From Cohnella sp. CFH 77786 (GTDB lineage Bacteria > Bacillota > Bacilli > Paenibacillales > Paenibacillaceae): a stretch of DNA of 64,000 nt. The notes under the pieces are model-generated. The model was not told the DNA's origin. It ran no database searches and saw only the letters and a list, made by a program, of their open reading frames with translations. A program made the translations under genes and the position numbers. Positions 37,238-45,537 of this stretch are shown one piece after another (position 1 is the stretch's first letter; each line of letters begins with the position of its first letter). The DNA lies in assembly GCF_019400745.1 (NCBI RefSeq), contig NZ_WJIB01000003.1, forward strand, positions 124,001 through 188,000, given 5' to 3'.

Positions 37238-39247
37238 TTACCGAAAGTTCATGTTCGCGATTAACCTCGAATCGTATCTTGTGAACAAAGGAAGGGTATC
37301 CATCGGGGCATCGCACTTCATCAGGACTCCTCCCTCCAGGATTCGTCCCGTATGCGCTTCTTTCCAAACAACCCCTGAGGGCAAGTAGACGGTTCTTTCT
37401 CTTGCACCTTCATACAAGATGGGAGCGACGAGCAAATCCGGGCCGAACATGTATTCGTCCTCGACGTTCCATGATTCGCTGTCGTGCGGGAAGTCGTAGA
37501 AAAGCGGACGCATGGGAGGGGTTCCCTTTTCATGTGCGGCCTTCATGATTTCGGCAATATACGGGCGAAGCCGCTCGCGGATGAACAAGTATTTCTTGAA
37601 AATCCGGTACGCTTCTTCTCCGTAGCTCCAAAGCTCATTGCCTGCGCCGCTGTCCATCAAACCGCCTCCTTTGTCGCTGAGAGGCGGGGAATGAGGCTCG
37701 CGATAACCATGCATCCGTAAAACCGGACAGAACGTGCTGTACTGGAACCAGCGAATGATGACCTCGCGATAGGCGGGATCGTTCGGATTGCCTCCTTGGA
37801 ACCCCCCGGTATCGGTCGTCCACCAGGGAATGCCGGCCAATCCCATGTTCAAGCCCGCCTGCAGTTGATTCCTGAGCGCGGCGAAGCTCGGATCAATATC
37901 TCCCGACCAGACAAGGGCCCCGTAACGCTGGCTGCCGGCCCAGGCGCACCGGAGCAGATTGATCACCTGATTCTGACCCGCTTCCGTCATGCCGTCGAAG
38001 AACGTCTTGGCGTACATGGCGGGATATAGATTTCCAATCTGCACGTTCGGCCCGATATGATAACGATAATTATCGAAATCGTACACCGTGTATTCCGGCT
38101 CCGCCAAGTCCAGCCAAAAGATCCGGATCCCCAGATCGTAGTAGTTTCTTTTGGCAACCTTCCACACGAACTCGCGCGTTCCGGGATTCGTCGGATCGAA
38201 GAAAACCATATCCCCCATAAACTCCATGGTGATCCGAACACCCCGTTCCGTTCTAACGAGATATCCCTTTTGCAGCATCGCCGGGTAATTTTCGCTGGTC
38301 TTATCGACGGTAGGCCAGAAAGAAACCATCAGTTCGATACCCATTTCTTTCAATTCGCGCACCATGGCGGCGGGGTCTGGCCAATAATCAGGATCGAATT
38401 TCCACTCGCCCTGCTTCGTCCAGTGAAAGAAATCGACGACGATCACCGAGAGAGGAAGCCCTCTCCGCTTATATTCGCGCGCTACGTTCAGCAGCTCCTC
38501 TTGCGTCCGATACCGGTATTTGCTTTGCCAGAGCCCCATCGCGTAATCCGGCATCATCGGAACCGTTCCCGTTGCCCTTGCATAAGCCTCCAGGATCCGA
38601 GCCGGCGTATCCCCGGCGGTAATCCAATAGTCTAACTGCTTCGTGTACGGGGCATGCCACTCCGTGATATTTTTCCCGAATGTCACATGGCCGATAGCCG
38701 GATTGTTCCACAGAAAGCCGTAGCCCAAGCTGGAGAGAGCGAAGGGAACGCTGGCCTGCGAATTGCGTTGTGCCAGCTCCAGCCGGCAGTTTTTCAAATT
38801 CAAATGGGGCTGCTGATATTGCCCCATCCCATAAATCTTTTCCTCCGGAACGGACTCGAAACGCATGGTCAATTGATAATCGCCGCCAAGTATCGGCTTG
38901 AATTCACGGGGTTCGATGTTGAGCGCGCTTTTGAAGGCTTGCGTTTCTTTCCTGTTCCGGACGTATTCTTGGAGCAGAACGGCCCCGTCCCGGTTATAAA
39001 AAGTAATCTTGCCGTCCGTGGAGATCCCCGCGCTAATATTTCCATTTTGAATGAAGGCGGTTTGTCCCACGATGCTGATTTGGGCGTCGCATGGTTGGGG
39101 TAACAGCGCCCAATCTTCCTCCATCATGGTTGATCGATGGGTTGCACGCACGCGCAGGCTATCGATGCCCCATGGCTCCAGCCACAGCTGTTCCGAGTCG
39201 TATTGGCGAATCAGACGAGTTCCTTCTACCCGAAAAGAACTCTCCAT
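37238..39247 (-). CDS. GH31 glycoside hydrolase (alpha-xylosidase/alpha-glucosidase type)
   Basis: A 669-residue retaining glycosidase. The catalytic barrel includes IRIFWLDLAEPEY, with the WxDxxEP nucleophile Asp, and WSGDIDPSF, with the acid/base Asp. FQYSTFCPVLRMHGYREP follows, and the N-terminal galactose-mutarotase-like domain contains KIYGMGQYQQP. The set of motifs is closer to alpha-xylosidases than to maltases, but substrate assignment is inference. No signal peptide, so cytoplasmic. ATG 39247 is chosen because GGAGG lies 7 nt upstream; an ATG two codons earlier is too close to it. Stands alone, convergent with the LacI operon. Confidence 0.88.
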   Translation of the reverse strand: MESSFRVEGTRLIRQYDSEQLWLEPWGIDSLRVRATHRSTMMEEDWALLPQPCDAQISIVGQTAFIQNGNISAGISTDGKITFYNRDGAVLLQEYVRNRKETQAFKSALNIEPREFKPILGGDYQLTMRFESVPEEKIYGMGQYQQPHLNLKNCRLELAQRNSQASVPFALSSLGYGFLWNNPAIGHVTFGKNITEWHAPYTKQLDYWITAGDTPARILEAYARATGTVPMMPDYAMGLWQSKYRYRTQEELLNVAREYKRRGLPLSVIVVDFFHWTKQGEWKFDPDYWPDPAAMVRELKEMGIELMVSFWPTVDKTSENYPAMLQKGYLVRTERGVRITMEFMGDMVFFDPTNPGTREFVWKVAKRNYYDLGIRIFWLDLAEPEYTVYDFDNYRYHIGPNVQIGNLYPAMYAKTFFDGMTEAGQNQVINLLRCAWAGSQRYGALVWSGDIDPSFAALRNQLQAGLNMGLAGIPWWTTDTGGFQGGNPNDPAYREVIIRWFQYSTFCPVLRMHGYREPHSPPLSDKGGGLMDSGAGNELWSYGEEAYRIFKKYLFIRERLRPYIAEIMKAAHEKGTPPMRPLFYDFPHDSESWNVEDEYMFGPDLLVAPILYEGARERTVYLPSGVVWKEAHTGRILEGGVLMKCDAPMDTLPLFTRYDSRLIANMNFR

Positions 39248-39463
39248 TGCCATCCCTCCGTTCGCTTCCTGCTCTCGCCTACCAGCCGGCGCACCGGCAA
39301 TCATTTCATCCTATTTCGCGATCATGATTCCAATGCCTCGCGAGAGGACGTCCCATCCGCTGATCGGGCCCGGCGGCTTGGAATGAAAAAACGCGCGATC
39401 CGAGGTCGCGCGTCAGCAGGGTAAGCCCGGTGAATCCGGCTTTTCCTTATAGAGGCAAGGGGA

Positions 39464-40534
39464 TTAACCGACGATTTCTTGAATCCGCAGGGAATCCGTT
39501 TTGCTCAGATCGATGAATTCCTCTTCCACGGCAATCAGCGGTTCAGTCGGATAGTTCGGGTTGACGAGCAGGATCTTGCCTCCGCGACCGTCGGACAGGA
39601 TCACGTCGCTGCCGATTTGCGCGGCCATGAGCCCGTTCAGGAACGTCAGGCCGATTGCGGAGTCGAAGCGGCCCCGGATGATCCCCCCGTGGATCTCTCG
39701 GACGACTTGGTAGAAAGGGATCGCCGCCCGATAGGGCCGGTCGGAGGTCATGGCCACGTACGCGTCGGCCAAAGCCACGATTTTGGCGAGGCGGTCGATT
39801 TCGCCGCCTTTCAGCCCGCGCGGATATCCGCTGCCGTCCTCCCGTTCGTGATGCTGCAGCGCGACCGAGGCGACCCGCGGGTCCACCCCGGATTCCAGCA
39901 AGAGCCGGTGTCCCATGACGGTATGTTCTTTCATGATTTCGAATTCGCTCGGCTGGTACCGGTCCGGCTTGCTGAGCAAGTAGGAGGGGAGCTTCACCGA
40001 GCCGATGTCGTACAAGCTGGCGGCCGTCGTGAGCAGGGACAGCTCCTGTTCTTCCAACCGGAGCCATTTGCCCAGCATGGCGGACATGACGACGACTCCG
40101 ATGGTCTGCTTGTACCGGTAATCCCCCATCGATTTGAGATCCGCGAACAGCTGGAACAGGTTCCGCTTGCGGGCGGCTTCCATGATGACCGGGAGCACTT
40201 TATCCTCCAGCTCCGCCACGGGAACCGTACCGTTCGCCTGTACGAAATGCTCGACGTCTTGCAGACGGGCGCCCGTCTTGCGGACGAGCTCCTTTGCATC
40301 CGCCGGTGCGGCTTGCGGTTCCGGCTCCGGTTCCGTTTCCGCTTCCTGCTTTCCGGATTCGGGCGAGACCGGTTCGGCATGGATGTCCGCGAGATCGATT
40401 TTGAACTTCCGCATCTTCTCGACTTGGCTCTCCGAAAGAAGCGTACCTTCCGGAACGAGCAACAGGCCATGGGCGTCCGTGAGGTGGTGGAGCAAGCGTT
40501 TTCCAATGAGATCTTCGTATTTGTCGTACAGCAT
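39464..40534 (-). CDS. HD-GYP-domain protein with degenerate metal site
   Basis: A 356-residue protein. The N-terminal ~80 residues resemble the leader domain of Paenibacillus HD-GYP proteins, followed by an acidic/proline linker (~60-78). The HD-GYP domain spans ~110-320 and keeps HTVMGH, QHHE (228-230), DGSGYP and ADAYVAMTSDRPYR. The first metal-binding half is changed: the usual HD dyad reads Tyr175-Asp176 (LYDIGSV), and the usual upstream His is Gln143. Loss of c-di-GMP hydrolysis is therefore likely, with a binding or regulatory role instead. A c-di-GMP-I riboswitch and terminator lie in its leader. The start ATG 40534 follows GGGGAGG. Confidence 0.85.
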   Translation of the reverse strand: MLYDKYEDLIGKRLLHHLTDAHGLLLVPEGTLLSESQVEKMRKFKIDLADIHAEPVSPESGKQEAETEPEPEPQAAPADAKELVRKTGARLQDVEHFVQANGTVPVAELEDKVLPVIMEAARKRNLFQLFADLKSMGDYRYKQTIGVVVMSAMLGKWLRLEEQELSLLTTAASLYDIGSVKLPSYLLSKPDRYQPSEFEIMKEHTVMGHRLLLESGVDPRVASVALQHHEREDGSGYPRGLKGGEIDRLAKIVALADAYVAMTSDRPYRAAIPFYQVVREIHGGIIRGRFDSAIGLTFLNGLMAAQIGSDVILSDGRGGKILLVNPNYPTEPLIAVEEEFIDLSKTDSLRIQEIVG

Positions 40535-40623
40535 GGCAACCTCCCCGGGATGGATCCTGACGCGTGGCAACCGACGAAGCGCGGACAAGGGGAAGCGTTA
40601 TCTTTCCGACCGCCGGACGGTAA

Positions 40624-40663
40624 CAAAAAAACATCCAACCTTCATAAGGAAAGATAGGATGTT
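40624..40663 (-). terminator. Riboswitch-linked terminator before HD-GYP gene
   Basis: AACATCC (40630-40636) pairs with GGATGTT (40657-40663) and an inner AAGG/CCTT stem. On the minus strand it is followed by T7. It lies between the c-di-GMP aptamer and the coding start, the position of an expression platform. Confidence 0.85.
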
Positions 40664-40689
40664 CCGTCGGTTCAAGAAGTAGGCGTTCC

Positions 40690-40785
40690 TATGCTTCGGC
40701 AACCCAGCCGCCATGAGGCGCGAGCCTGTTAGGCCTGCAGTTTTGCGTCCTTACCTTTCGATAAGTTTGCCTTTATCGCAGTCGG
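40690..40785 (-). ncRNA. Cyclic di-GMP-I riboswitch (GEMM-I)
   Basis: Read on the minus strand, the leader contains GGCAAAC, the ATCGAAAGGT tetraloop-closing hairpin (GAAA loop), GGACGCAAA, GGCCTAACAGGC, and GGCGGCTGGGTTGCC. This is the conserved order and core of the GEMM-I aptamer, including the GAAA tetraloop and its receptor-like hairpin. It sits directly downstream of a TATAAT and upstream of an intrinsic terminator, so it probably controls transcription of the HD-GYP gene by c-di-GMP. Confidence 0.9.
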
Positions 40786-40789
40786 ACAG

Positions 40790-40795
40790 ATTATA
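40790..40795 (-). promoter_or_regulatory. -10 of the HD-GYP gene promoter
   Basis: TATAAT on the minus strand, with TGGACT about 18 bp upstream as a weak -35, just before the c-di-GMP aptamer. Confidence 0.6.
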
Positions 40796-40846
40796 AGGGA
40801 TTTCACGGCCGAAGTCCAGACACATCTTGGAAAAAGGAAGAGACGC

Positions 40847-40875
40847 TGGTCAGCAGCACGGAACTGTGCTATTCT
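40847..40875 (+). promoter_or_regulatory. Promoter of the queF operon
   Basis: TGGTCA (40847-40852), 17-bp spacer, TATTCT (40870-40875), about 50 bp before the preQ1 aptamer. Confidence 0.45.
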
Positions 40876-40926
40876 ATCGGGTGACAACCGAAGAAGAAAA
40901 TCCAGCAGCGCCGCTCGGCGGGCCGG

Positions 40927-40960
40927 GAGAGGTTCGCGAACTCCCTCTATAAAAAACTAA
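40927..40960 (+). ncRNA. PreQ1-I riboswitch
   Basis: AGAGG (40928-40932) pairs with CCTCT (40944-40948). The loop is TTC-rich, and the A-rich tail ATAAAAAACTAA follows, the hallmark of the small preQ1-I aptamer. It is in the leader of queF and a queuosine-precursor transporter, its classic target genes. Confidence 0.92.
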
Positions 40961-41026
40961 GATACGGTCGCATGTTTTCCATCGCGGGGCGTTTTTGCTC
41001 GGCATGGGACGTGCGTATCTTGTTTT
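40959..41026 (+). terminator. PreQ1 riboswitch expression-platform terminator
   Basis: AAGATACG (40959-40966) pairs with CGTATCTT (41014-41021), followed by TTGTTTT. The 5' arm overlaps the aptamer's final AA, so ligand binding and terminator formation are structurally linked. Confidence 0.75.
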
Positions 41027-41110
41027 GGCTGCGGCCAAGTTTCAGCGAATCTCTTTCTTCTTTCTCGTCAGCGGCGCGAACGCCGCGAGAAACAAGGAGG
41101 AGATTTTTTG

Positions 41111-41614
41111 ATGTCCCATGCCGGACGCAACGCGGAAGAAATGAAGGACCTCACGCTTCTGGGCAACCAGGGAACGAAGTACCCGTTCCAGTACGCTCCG
41201 GAAGTGCTCGAGACGTTCGATAACAAGCACCCGTACCGGGATTACTTCGTGAAATTCAACTGTCCCGAGTTCACCAGCCTGTGCCCGATCACCGGGCAGC
41301 CCGATTTCGCCACGATCTACATTTCCTACATTCCGGACGCGAAAATGGTGGAGAGCAAATCCCTGAAGCTGTATCTGTTCAGCTTCCGCAACCACGGGGA
41401 TTTCCACGAGGATTGCATGAACGTGATCATGAACGACCTGATCAAGCTGATGAATCCCCGCTACATCGAGGTGTGGGGCAAATTCACGCCGCGCGGCGGC
41501 ATCTCGATCGACCCCTATTGCAACTGGGGCCGGCCCGGCACGAAATACGAGGCGATGGCCGAGCACCGTCTGATGAATCACGATATGTATCCGGAGAAAG
41601 TGGACAACCGGTGA
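41111..41614 (+). CDS. queF: NADPH-dependent 7-cyano-7-deazaguanine reductase
   Basis: A 167-residue unimodular QueF, reducing preQ0 to preQ1 in queuosine biosynthesis. Catalytic Cys58 and Asp65 lie in [15 protein letters not shown]; the NADPH/family motif [15 protein letters not shown] and FHEDCMNVI follow, and [12 protein letters not shown] is C-terminal. ATG 41111 follows AAGGAGG. A preQ1-I riboswitch in the leader gives feedback control. The other queuosine genes (queC, D, E) are not in the window. Confidence 0.96.
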   Translation: MSHAGRNAEEMKDLTLLGNQGTKYPFQYAPEVLETFDNKHPYRDYFVKFNCPEFTSLCPITGQPDFATIYISYIPDAKMVESKSLKLYLFSFRNHGDFHEDCMNVIMNDLIKLMNPRYIEVWGKFTPRGGISIDPYCNWGRPGTKYEAMAEHRLMNHDMYPEKVDNR

Positions 41615-41627
41615 AGGAGACGAGCGG

Positions 41628-42167
41628 ATGATGAAAACGGTACTGCTGTTCCTGTATTTGCTGGCGATCGTGCTCGCGAACGTCATTACGGCAAGCAACG
41701 ATCCCGTGTTATGGGGCAAGCTGATCATCCCGGCCGGCTCCTTCCTCATCGGGGCTACGTTTATCCTGCGGGATCTGGTGCAGAACGCGATCGGGCGCGC
41801 TTATACCTATATCGCGATCGGGGCGGCCATGCTCTTGTCGGCGGTCACGTCGTACTTGCTCGGCGACACGCTGTGGATTACGGCTGCTTCCGCGCTGTCC
41901 TTCCTCTGCTCGGAGACGGCCGATACGGAAATCTACAGCCGGCTGCGGCTCCCGATGGCGCTGCGGGTCCTGTACAGCGGCGTCGTCGGCGGGGTGCTGG
42001 ACAGCGCTCTCTTCGTCGTGATCGGCCTGTCGCCGATCGGCGCCGGATTCCTGCCGTGGAATCTGGTCGGCTACGCGATCGCGGGTCAGATCGTGGTCAA
42101 GATCGCCATGCAATGCGCCGGCGCTCTGGTCGTTCAGCTGGTGCCGAGAACCCGCCGCACAGCCTAA
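41628..42167 (+). CDS. VUT-family queuosine precursor transporter (YhhQ-like)
   Basis: A 179-residue integral membrane protein with about five to six helices, similar to VUT/DUF165 proteins that import preQ0/preQ1. IVLANVITAS at the start, FILRDLVQNAIGR after helix 2, and ETADTEIYSRLR are characteristic. It starts 13 bp after queF and shares its preQ1 riboswitch, which supports the function. Shorter than E. coli YhhQ. Confidence 0.85.
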   Translation: MMKTVLLFLYLLAIVLANVITASNDPVLWGKLIIPAGSFLIGATFILRDLVQNAIGRAYTYIAIGAAMLLSAVTSYLLGDTLWITAASALSFLCSETADTEIYSRLRLPMALRVLYSGVVGGVLDSALFVVIGLSPIGAGFLPWNLVGYAIAGQIVVKIAMQCAGALVVQLVPRTRRTA

Positions 42168-42404
42168 ACTTACAAAAGGATGACTCCAAGTCAAAACGAC
42201 TTCTTCGTCCTCCGGGAACGGAGAATGAGTTTTTATCGATTCAAGAACAGGCGTGAACTTATCCATTCAGAAGGATGAACGAAAGCCTTCCCCGCACCGT
42301 CGTGAAGAAAAACGTTGAAAATCGCGGCGGTATCCTTCAAACTTAAAGCTTGTACAATACATTATTCGGATTTCCGCCTGCGATTGGAGATTGTAAGCGA
42401 CTTG

Positions 42405-43334
42405 ATGAACAAACGTTGGACGAATTATTTGGGACTCGTACTCGTTGCAGCACTCTGGGGGGCCAATTTCGGCGTGTCGAGAAAGGCGATGGAGACGTTC
42501 GATCCGATCCTGTTCGCTTTCTTGCGCTTCGGATTGGCCGTTCCGTTTTTCTTCTTGTTCGTCCGGATGCGGGAAGGAAGCGTCGGCATCCCGTGGCGGG
42601 CGGCGCTCCAGCTTGCGGGCATCGGGCTTGTCGGCGTCACCGCGCTGGAAATCGCCGTCATGTACTCGATCAAGTATACGACGCTGGCCAACGCGTCGCT
42701 GCTGAACGTAGCGCCGTGGCCGATCTTCGCCGCGCTGTTCGCTCCTCTCTTCCTGCGCGAGAAAATCACTTCCCGCCTTCTGTGGGGAGGGGCGGCCGCG
42801 ATCGCCGGCGTCAGCTTCGTCATACTCGGAGGCGCGGACGGATTCAGCCTGTCTTCCGAGCATTTGATCGGCGATCTGCTGGCTTTCGGCGTCAGCGTGA
42901 TCGGCGGGCTGTACAACGTCGTGTGCATGCCGCTGATGGCGCGCTATTCCGCGCTGCGCATCAGCGCGTGGTTCATTCTGTTCGGCGCGGCCTTCATGTT
43001 TCCGTTTACGCTCGGGTCTTGGAGCAAGGTGGATTGGACGGGGCTGTCGGCATCTCATTATTCCGCGATCGGTTACAACGTGCTGATCTGCACCGTCTTC
43101 TCCTTCGTCGTCTGGAACGCCTGCATGTATCGGGTCGGCGCGGCCCGGTCGAACTTTTTCCGGTACGTGGTGCCGGCTTCCGCCGTCGCCGCCGGGTATT
43201 TGTTTTTCGGCGAAACGGTTTCCGGCTGGCAGCTGGCCGGCACGGTGCTGATGGCCGCGGGGCTCATCTGGATCAGTCTGGAACGGGCAAAACCGGCTCC
43301 TCATCCCAAGGGCCAACCGGAAATCTCCGGCTGA
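42405..43334 (+). CDS. EamA-family (DMT) transporter
   Basis: A 309-residue membrane protein with ten predicted helices in two EamA halves: ALWGANFGVSRKAMETFDP... FLRFGLAVPFF in the first, and YSAIGYNVLICTVFSFVVWN...FFGETVSGWQLAGTVLMAAGLIW in the second. Such proteins export amino acids or other small metabolites. ATG 42405 is used; the GGAG at ~42386 is somewhat distant, and the frame is open further upstream. It ends at a strong terminator. Confidence 0.88.
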   Translation: MNKRWTNYLGLVLVAALWGANFGVSRKAMETFDPILFAFLRFGLAVPFFFLFVRMREGSVGIPWRAALQLAGIGLVGVTALEIAVMYSIKYTTLANASLLNVAPWPIFAALFAPLFLREKITSRLLWGGAAAIAGVSFVILGGADGFSLSSEHLIGDLLAFGVSVIGGLYNVVCMPLMARYSALRISAWFILFGAAFMFPFTLGSWSKVDWTGLSASHYSAIGYNVLICTVFSFVVWNACMYRVGAARSNFFRYVVPASAVAAGYLFFGETVSGWQLAGTVLMAAGLIWISLERAKPAPHPKGQPEISG

Positions 43335-43347
43335 CCCGATCCCGCGC

Positions 43348-43387
43348 AAAAGCCTTCTTCCGATCCTCGTAATCGGGAGAAGGCTTT
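43348..43387 (+). terminator. Terminator after EamA transporter
   Basis: A 16-bp stem (43348-43363 with 43372-43387, one G-U pair), followed by TTTTTCC. Confidence 0.9.
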
Positions 43388-43526
43388 TTCCGATGAAGAA
43401 CGATACGTTTGCATTCAGGAGTTCGAACGCCCTTGGTTCCAACGCAGCTGCTGCAGTTGCCGCAACGATCTACTAACCTGATTTCATCCTTCTGACGGTG
43501 CTGCGAAGCGGCAGGGTTGTCTGCCT

Positions 43527-43600
43527 ATATGAAATTTCAAACAGAATCGTGGTGCCTGATGATGGAAAGCGTTCAATGAACGTGCCACTACCCCAGGATG
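43527..43600. repeat. Degenerate copy of dispersed intergenic repeat
   Basis: TATGAAATTTC...CAGAATC...TGATGATGGAAAGCGTTCAATGAACGTGCC resembles 34036-34084 (CAGAATT...GAATCATGGAAAGTGTTCGAGGAACGTT). The surrounding 43389-43762 gap has no convincing gene. Confidence 0.5.
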
Positions 43601-43762
43601 GGATAGCGGCGACGGAATTGCCCGATGAATCTTGCAATGGAGCCAGGACGGAGTTCTGACGTGGAAACTGGTACAAATCGAGCTGGAGAATCTGGACGGG
43701 AGATCAATCGGATAGCGGTTGACATGCGGTACTATGCGAATTGTTCAACCGAGGTTTTTTGA

Positions 43763-45016
43763 TCAGGTCTTCGGCTTGTCGAACGTGTGGACGAGGGTCC
43801 ATTGCTCGCCGCCGTCGGACGTGACGTACATGCGCGAAGGCTCCTGCTCGTCGGTCGTGATCCACCATACGTGCTTGGCATCGGCCGCGGCGAGCTGCTG
43901 CGGACCGTACCCGGGGAACTCCGCTTCCAAATTGATCCAGGATTTTCCGCCGTCGGTCGTTTTGCCCAGCGTGTTGCCATTGTCGCACGCCATGCATTGG
44001 CCGCCCATGAACGCGACCTTCGGATTCACGACATAGAGAGTACCCGGCGAAGCTCCCTTGTTCCGAGGGACCTTCTTCTCGTCCATGGCAAACCCGGGAG
44101 CGGGCCCCGAGCCGGCGCCGGAATGGGCGAGGACCGGCTGCCAGCTCTTGCCCCCGTCCATCGTATGGAACAGGGAATACGAGGTCTGACTCATGCCGGA
44201 ATCGCCGATCAGCTCCACCCAAGCGTCATCCTTGCCCGCGGAGCGGATGACCGCGTTCGTCGGCAGCACCTCCGAGCCCCGGGTGAACACCGCCGGCCAC
44301 GTTTTCCCGCCGTCCGTCGTCCGGCGGATCGAGAAGCCGCGGTGCCCATTCGTTACCGCCCAGCCGTTCTTGGCATCGTGAAAGTAGACGTCCCCCACCG
44401 TCTTCTCGGGCGCCGGAAGCGCGGTCCACGTCTTACCGCCGTCGGTCGTATACGCGCTGCCGCTGAACGCTTCGTTCTCCGAGACGAAATGGAAGAACGA
44501 GAAGTTCGGGACCGTTCCCGCGTCTTTCCACCGCTTGCCCCCGTCCGTCGTCCGGATCAGCTTCGTGCCCCGCTTGTCCCCGAGATCCAAACTCGTCCAC
44601 GCCCGGTCGGCGTCCAAAGCGAATATTTGCAATACGAGATAAGGGGGCCGCAATTGCACGTTCCAGTGCTTGCCGCCGTCCGTCGTGCGCGCGATCCATC
44701 CGTCTCCGCCCGCCCATCCGGTCTGGGGGTCGGCCAGCCGCACCGCCGTGACTTTGCCTGTCGCCTGATCTCCCGCATCCGGATACGTGGAAACGGAAGG
44801 CGGATTCACGGGGGTGGGCAAAGACGGGGACGTTTCCGTCGGAGCAGCGGATGGCGATGCGGCAGGAGCCGGCGAAGCCTCGGCGGGGGGTGCCGTACTT
44901 GCGGGCGATGTTGCGGGACTCGCGCCGCCGCCAACTCCCGAACAACCGATCACAGCCAGCAGAAGAGCCGCACTAAGCAGGAAGCCTCCGAATCCGCGTC
45001 GTCTTTTTGGGGTCAT
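43763..45016 (-). CDS. Lipoprotein with BNR/YCF48-like beta-propeller repeats
   Basis: A 417-residue protein. The signal peptide has lipobox LLAVIGC (Cys25), so it is membrane-anchored outside the cell. A low-complexity Ala/Ser/Pro/Thr linker (~26-75) precedes a propeller with at least six TTDGGKxW motifs, the Asp-box/BNR signature shared with Ycf48/Hcf136 and sialidases. No enzymatic residues of sialidase are evident; a binding or scaffold role is more likely. The start ATG 45016 follows AGGAG. Divergent from the GntR-ABC operon. Confidence 0.85.
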   Translation of the reverse strand: MTPKRRRGFGGFLLSAALLLAVIGCSGVGGGASPATSPASTAPPAEASPAPAASPSAAPTETSPSLPTPVNPPSVSTYPDAGDQATGKVTAVRLADPQTGWAGGDGWIARTTDGGKHWNVQLRPPYLVLQIFALDADRAWTSLDLGDKRGTKLIRTTDGGKRWKDAGTVPNFSFFHFVSENEAFSGSAYTTDGGKTWTALPAPEKTVGDVYFHDAKNGWAVTNGHRGFSIRRTTDGGKTWPAVFTRGSEVLPTNAVIRSAGKDDAWVELIGDSGMSQTSYSLFHTMDGGKSWQPVLAHSGAGSGPAPGFAMDEKKVPRNKGASPGTLYVVNPKVAFMGGQCMACDNGNTLGKTTDGGKSWINLEAEFPGYGPQQLAAADAKHVWWITTDEQEPSRMYVTSDGGEQWTLVHTFDKPKT

Positions 45017-45098
45017 GCTGCCATCTCCTTTTTTGCGAGTACCTGTTAGACGATAGGGTGCTCGTTAAAGTTGAATCCTAGCATTTCCCAATTGTCCC

Positions 45099-45127
45099 TT
45101 GACTTTGCATGAGTAATGTTCTATGGT
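45099..45127 (+). promoter_or_regulatory. Promoter of GntR-ABC operon
   Basis: TTGACT (45099-45104), 17-bp spacer, TATGGT (45122-45127). Confidence 0.6.
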
Positions 45128-45143
45128 TAGTTACATGAGTAAT
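45108..45143. promoter_or_regulatory. Direct repeats flanking the -10 (candidate GntR operator)
   Basis: CATGAGTAAT occurs at 45108-45117 and 45134-45143, 26 bp apart on the same face of the helix, one copy on each side of the -10. A natural site for the YtrA-type repressor encoded by the first gene. Confidence 0.5.
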
Positions 45144-45165
45144 TAACCGATGTGGTGGTGAAGCA

Positions 45166-45537
45166 ATGACTTTCCCGATGGATGACAGCCGCCCGATTTT
45201 CATGCAGATCGCGGAGCGGATCGAGGACGACATCATCGAAGGAGCGCTTCCGGAAGAGTCTCAGGTTCCCTCCACGAACCAGTTCGCGGCGCTCTACCGG
45301 ATCAATCCGGCGACGGCGGCCAAAGGCGTCAACCTGCTCGTGGATGAGGGCATTTTGTATAAGAAGAGAGGGATCGGCATGTTCGTGAAAACGGGCGCGC
45401 GCGAGGAGCTGCGGGAGAAGAGGAAGGGGCAGTTTTACGAGCAATACGTGGTGACGATGGTCCGTGAAGCGGCGAAGCTGGGCATCACGGCCGAACAGCT
45501 GATCGAAATGATCCGGAAAGGGGATAAGGCCCGATGA
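45166..45537 (+). CDS. GntR-family regulator, YtrA subfamily
   Basis: A 123-residue regulator with an N-terminal winged helix (PIFMQIAERIEDDIIEGAL...STNQFAALYRINPATAAKGVNLL) and a short helical tail instead of a ligand domain, the YtrA layout. YtrA regulators control their own ABC transporter operon and respond to cell-envelope stress. Its stop overlaps the ABC ATPase start (ATGA). Direct repeats around the promoter are candidate binding sites. Confidence 0.9.
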   Translation: MTFPMDDSRPIFMQIAERIEDDIIEGALPEESQVPSTNQFAALYRINPATAAKGVNLLVDEGILYKKRGIGMFVKTGAREELREKRKGQFYEQYVVTMVREAAKLGITAEQLIEMIRKGDKAR

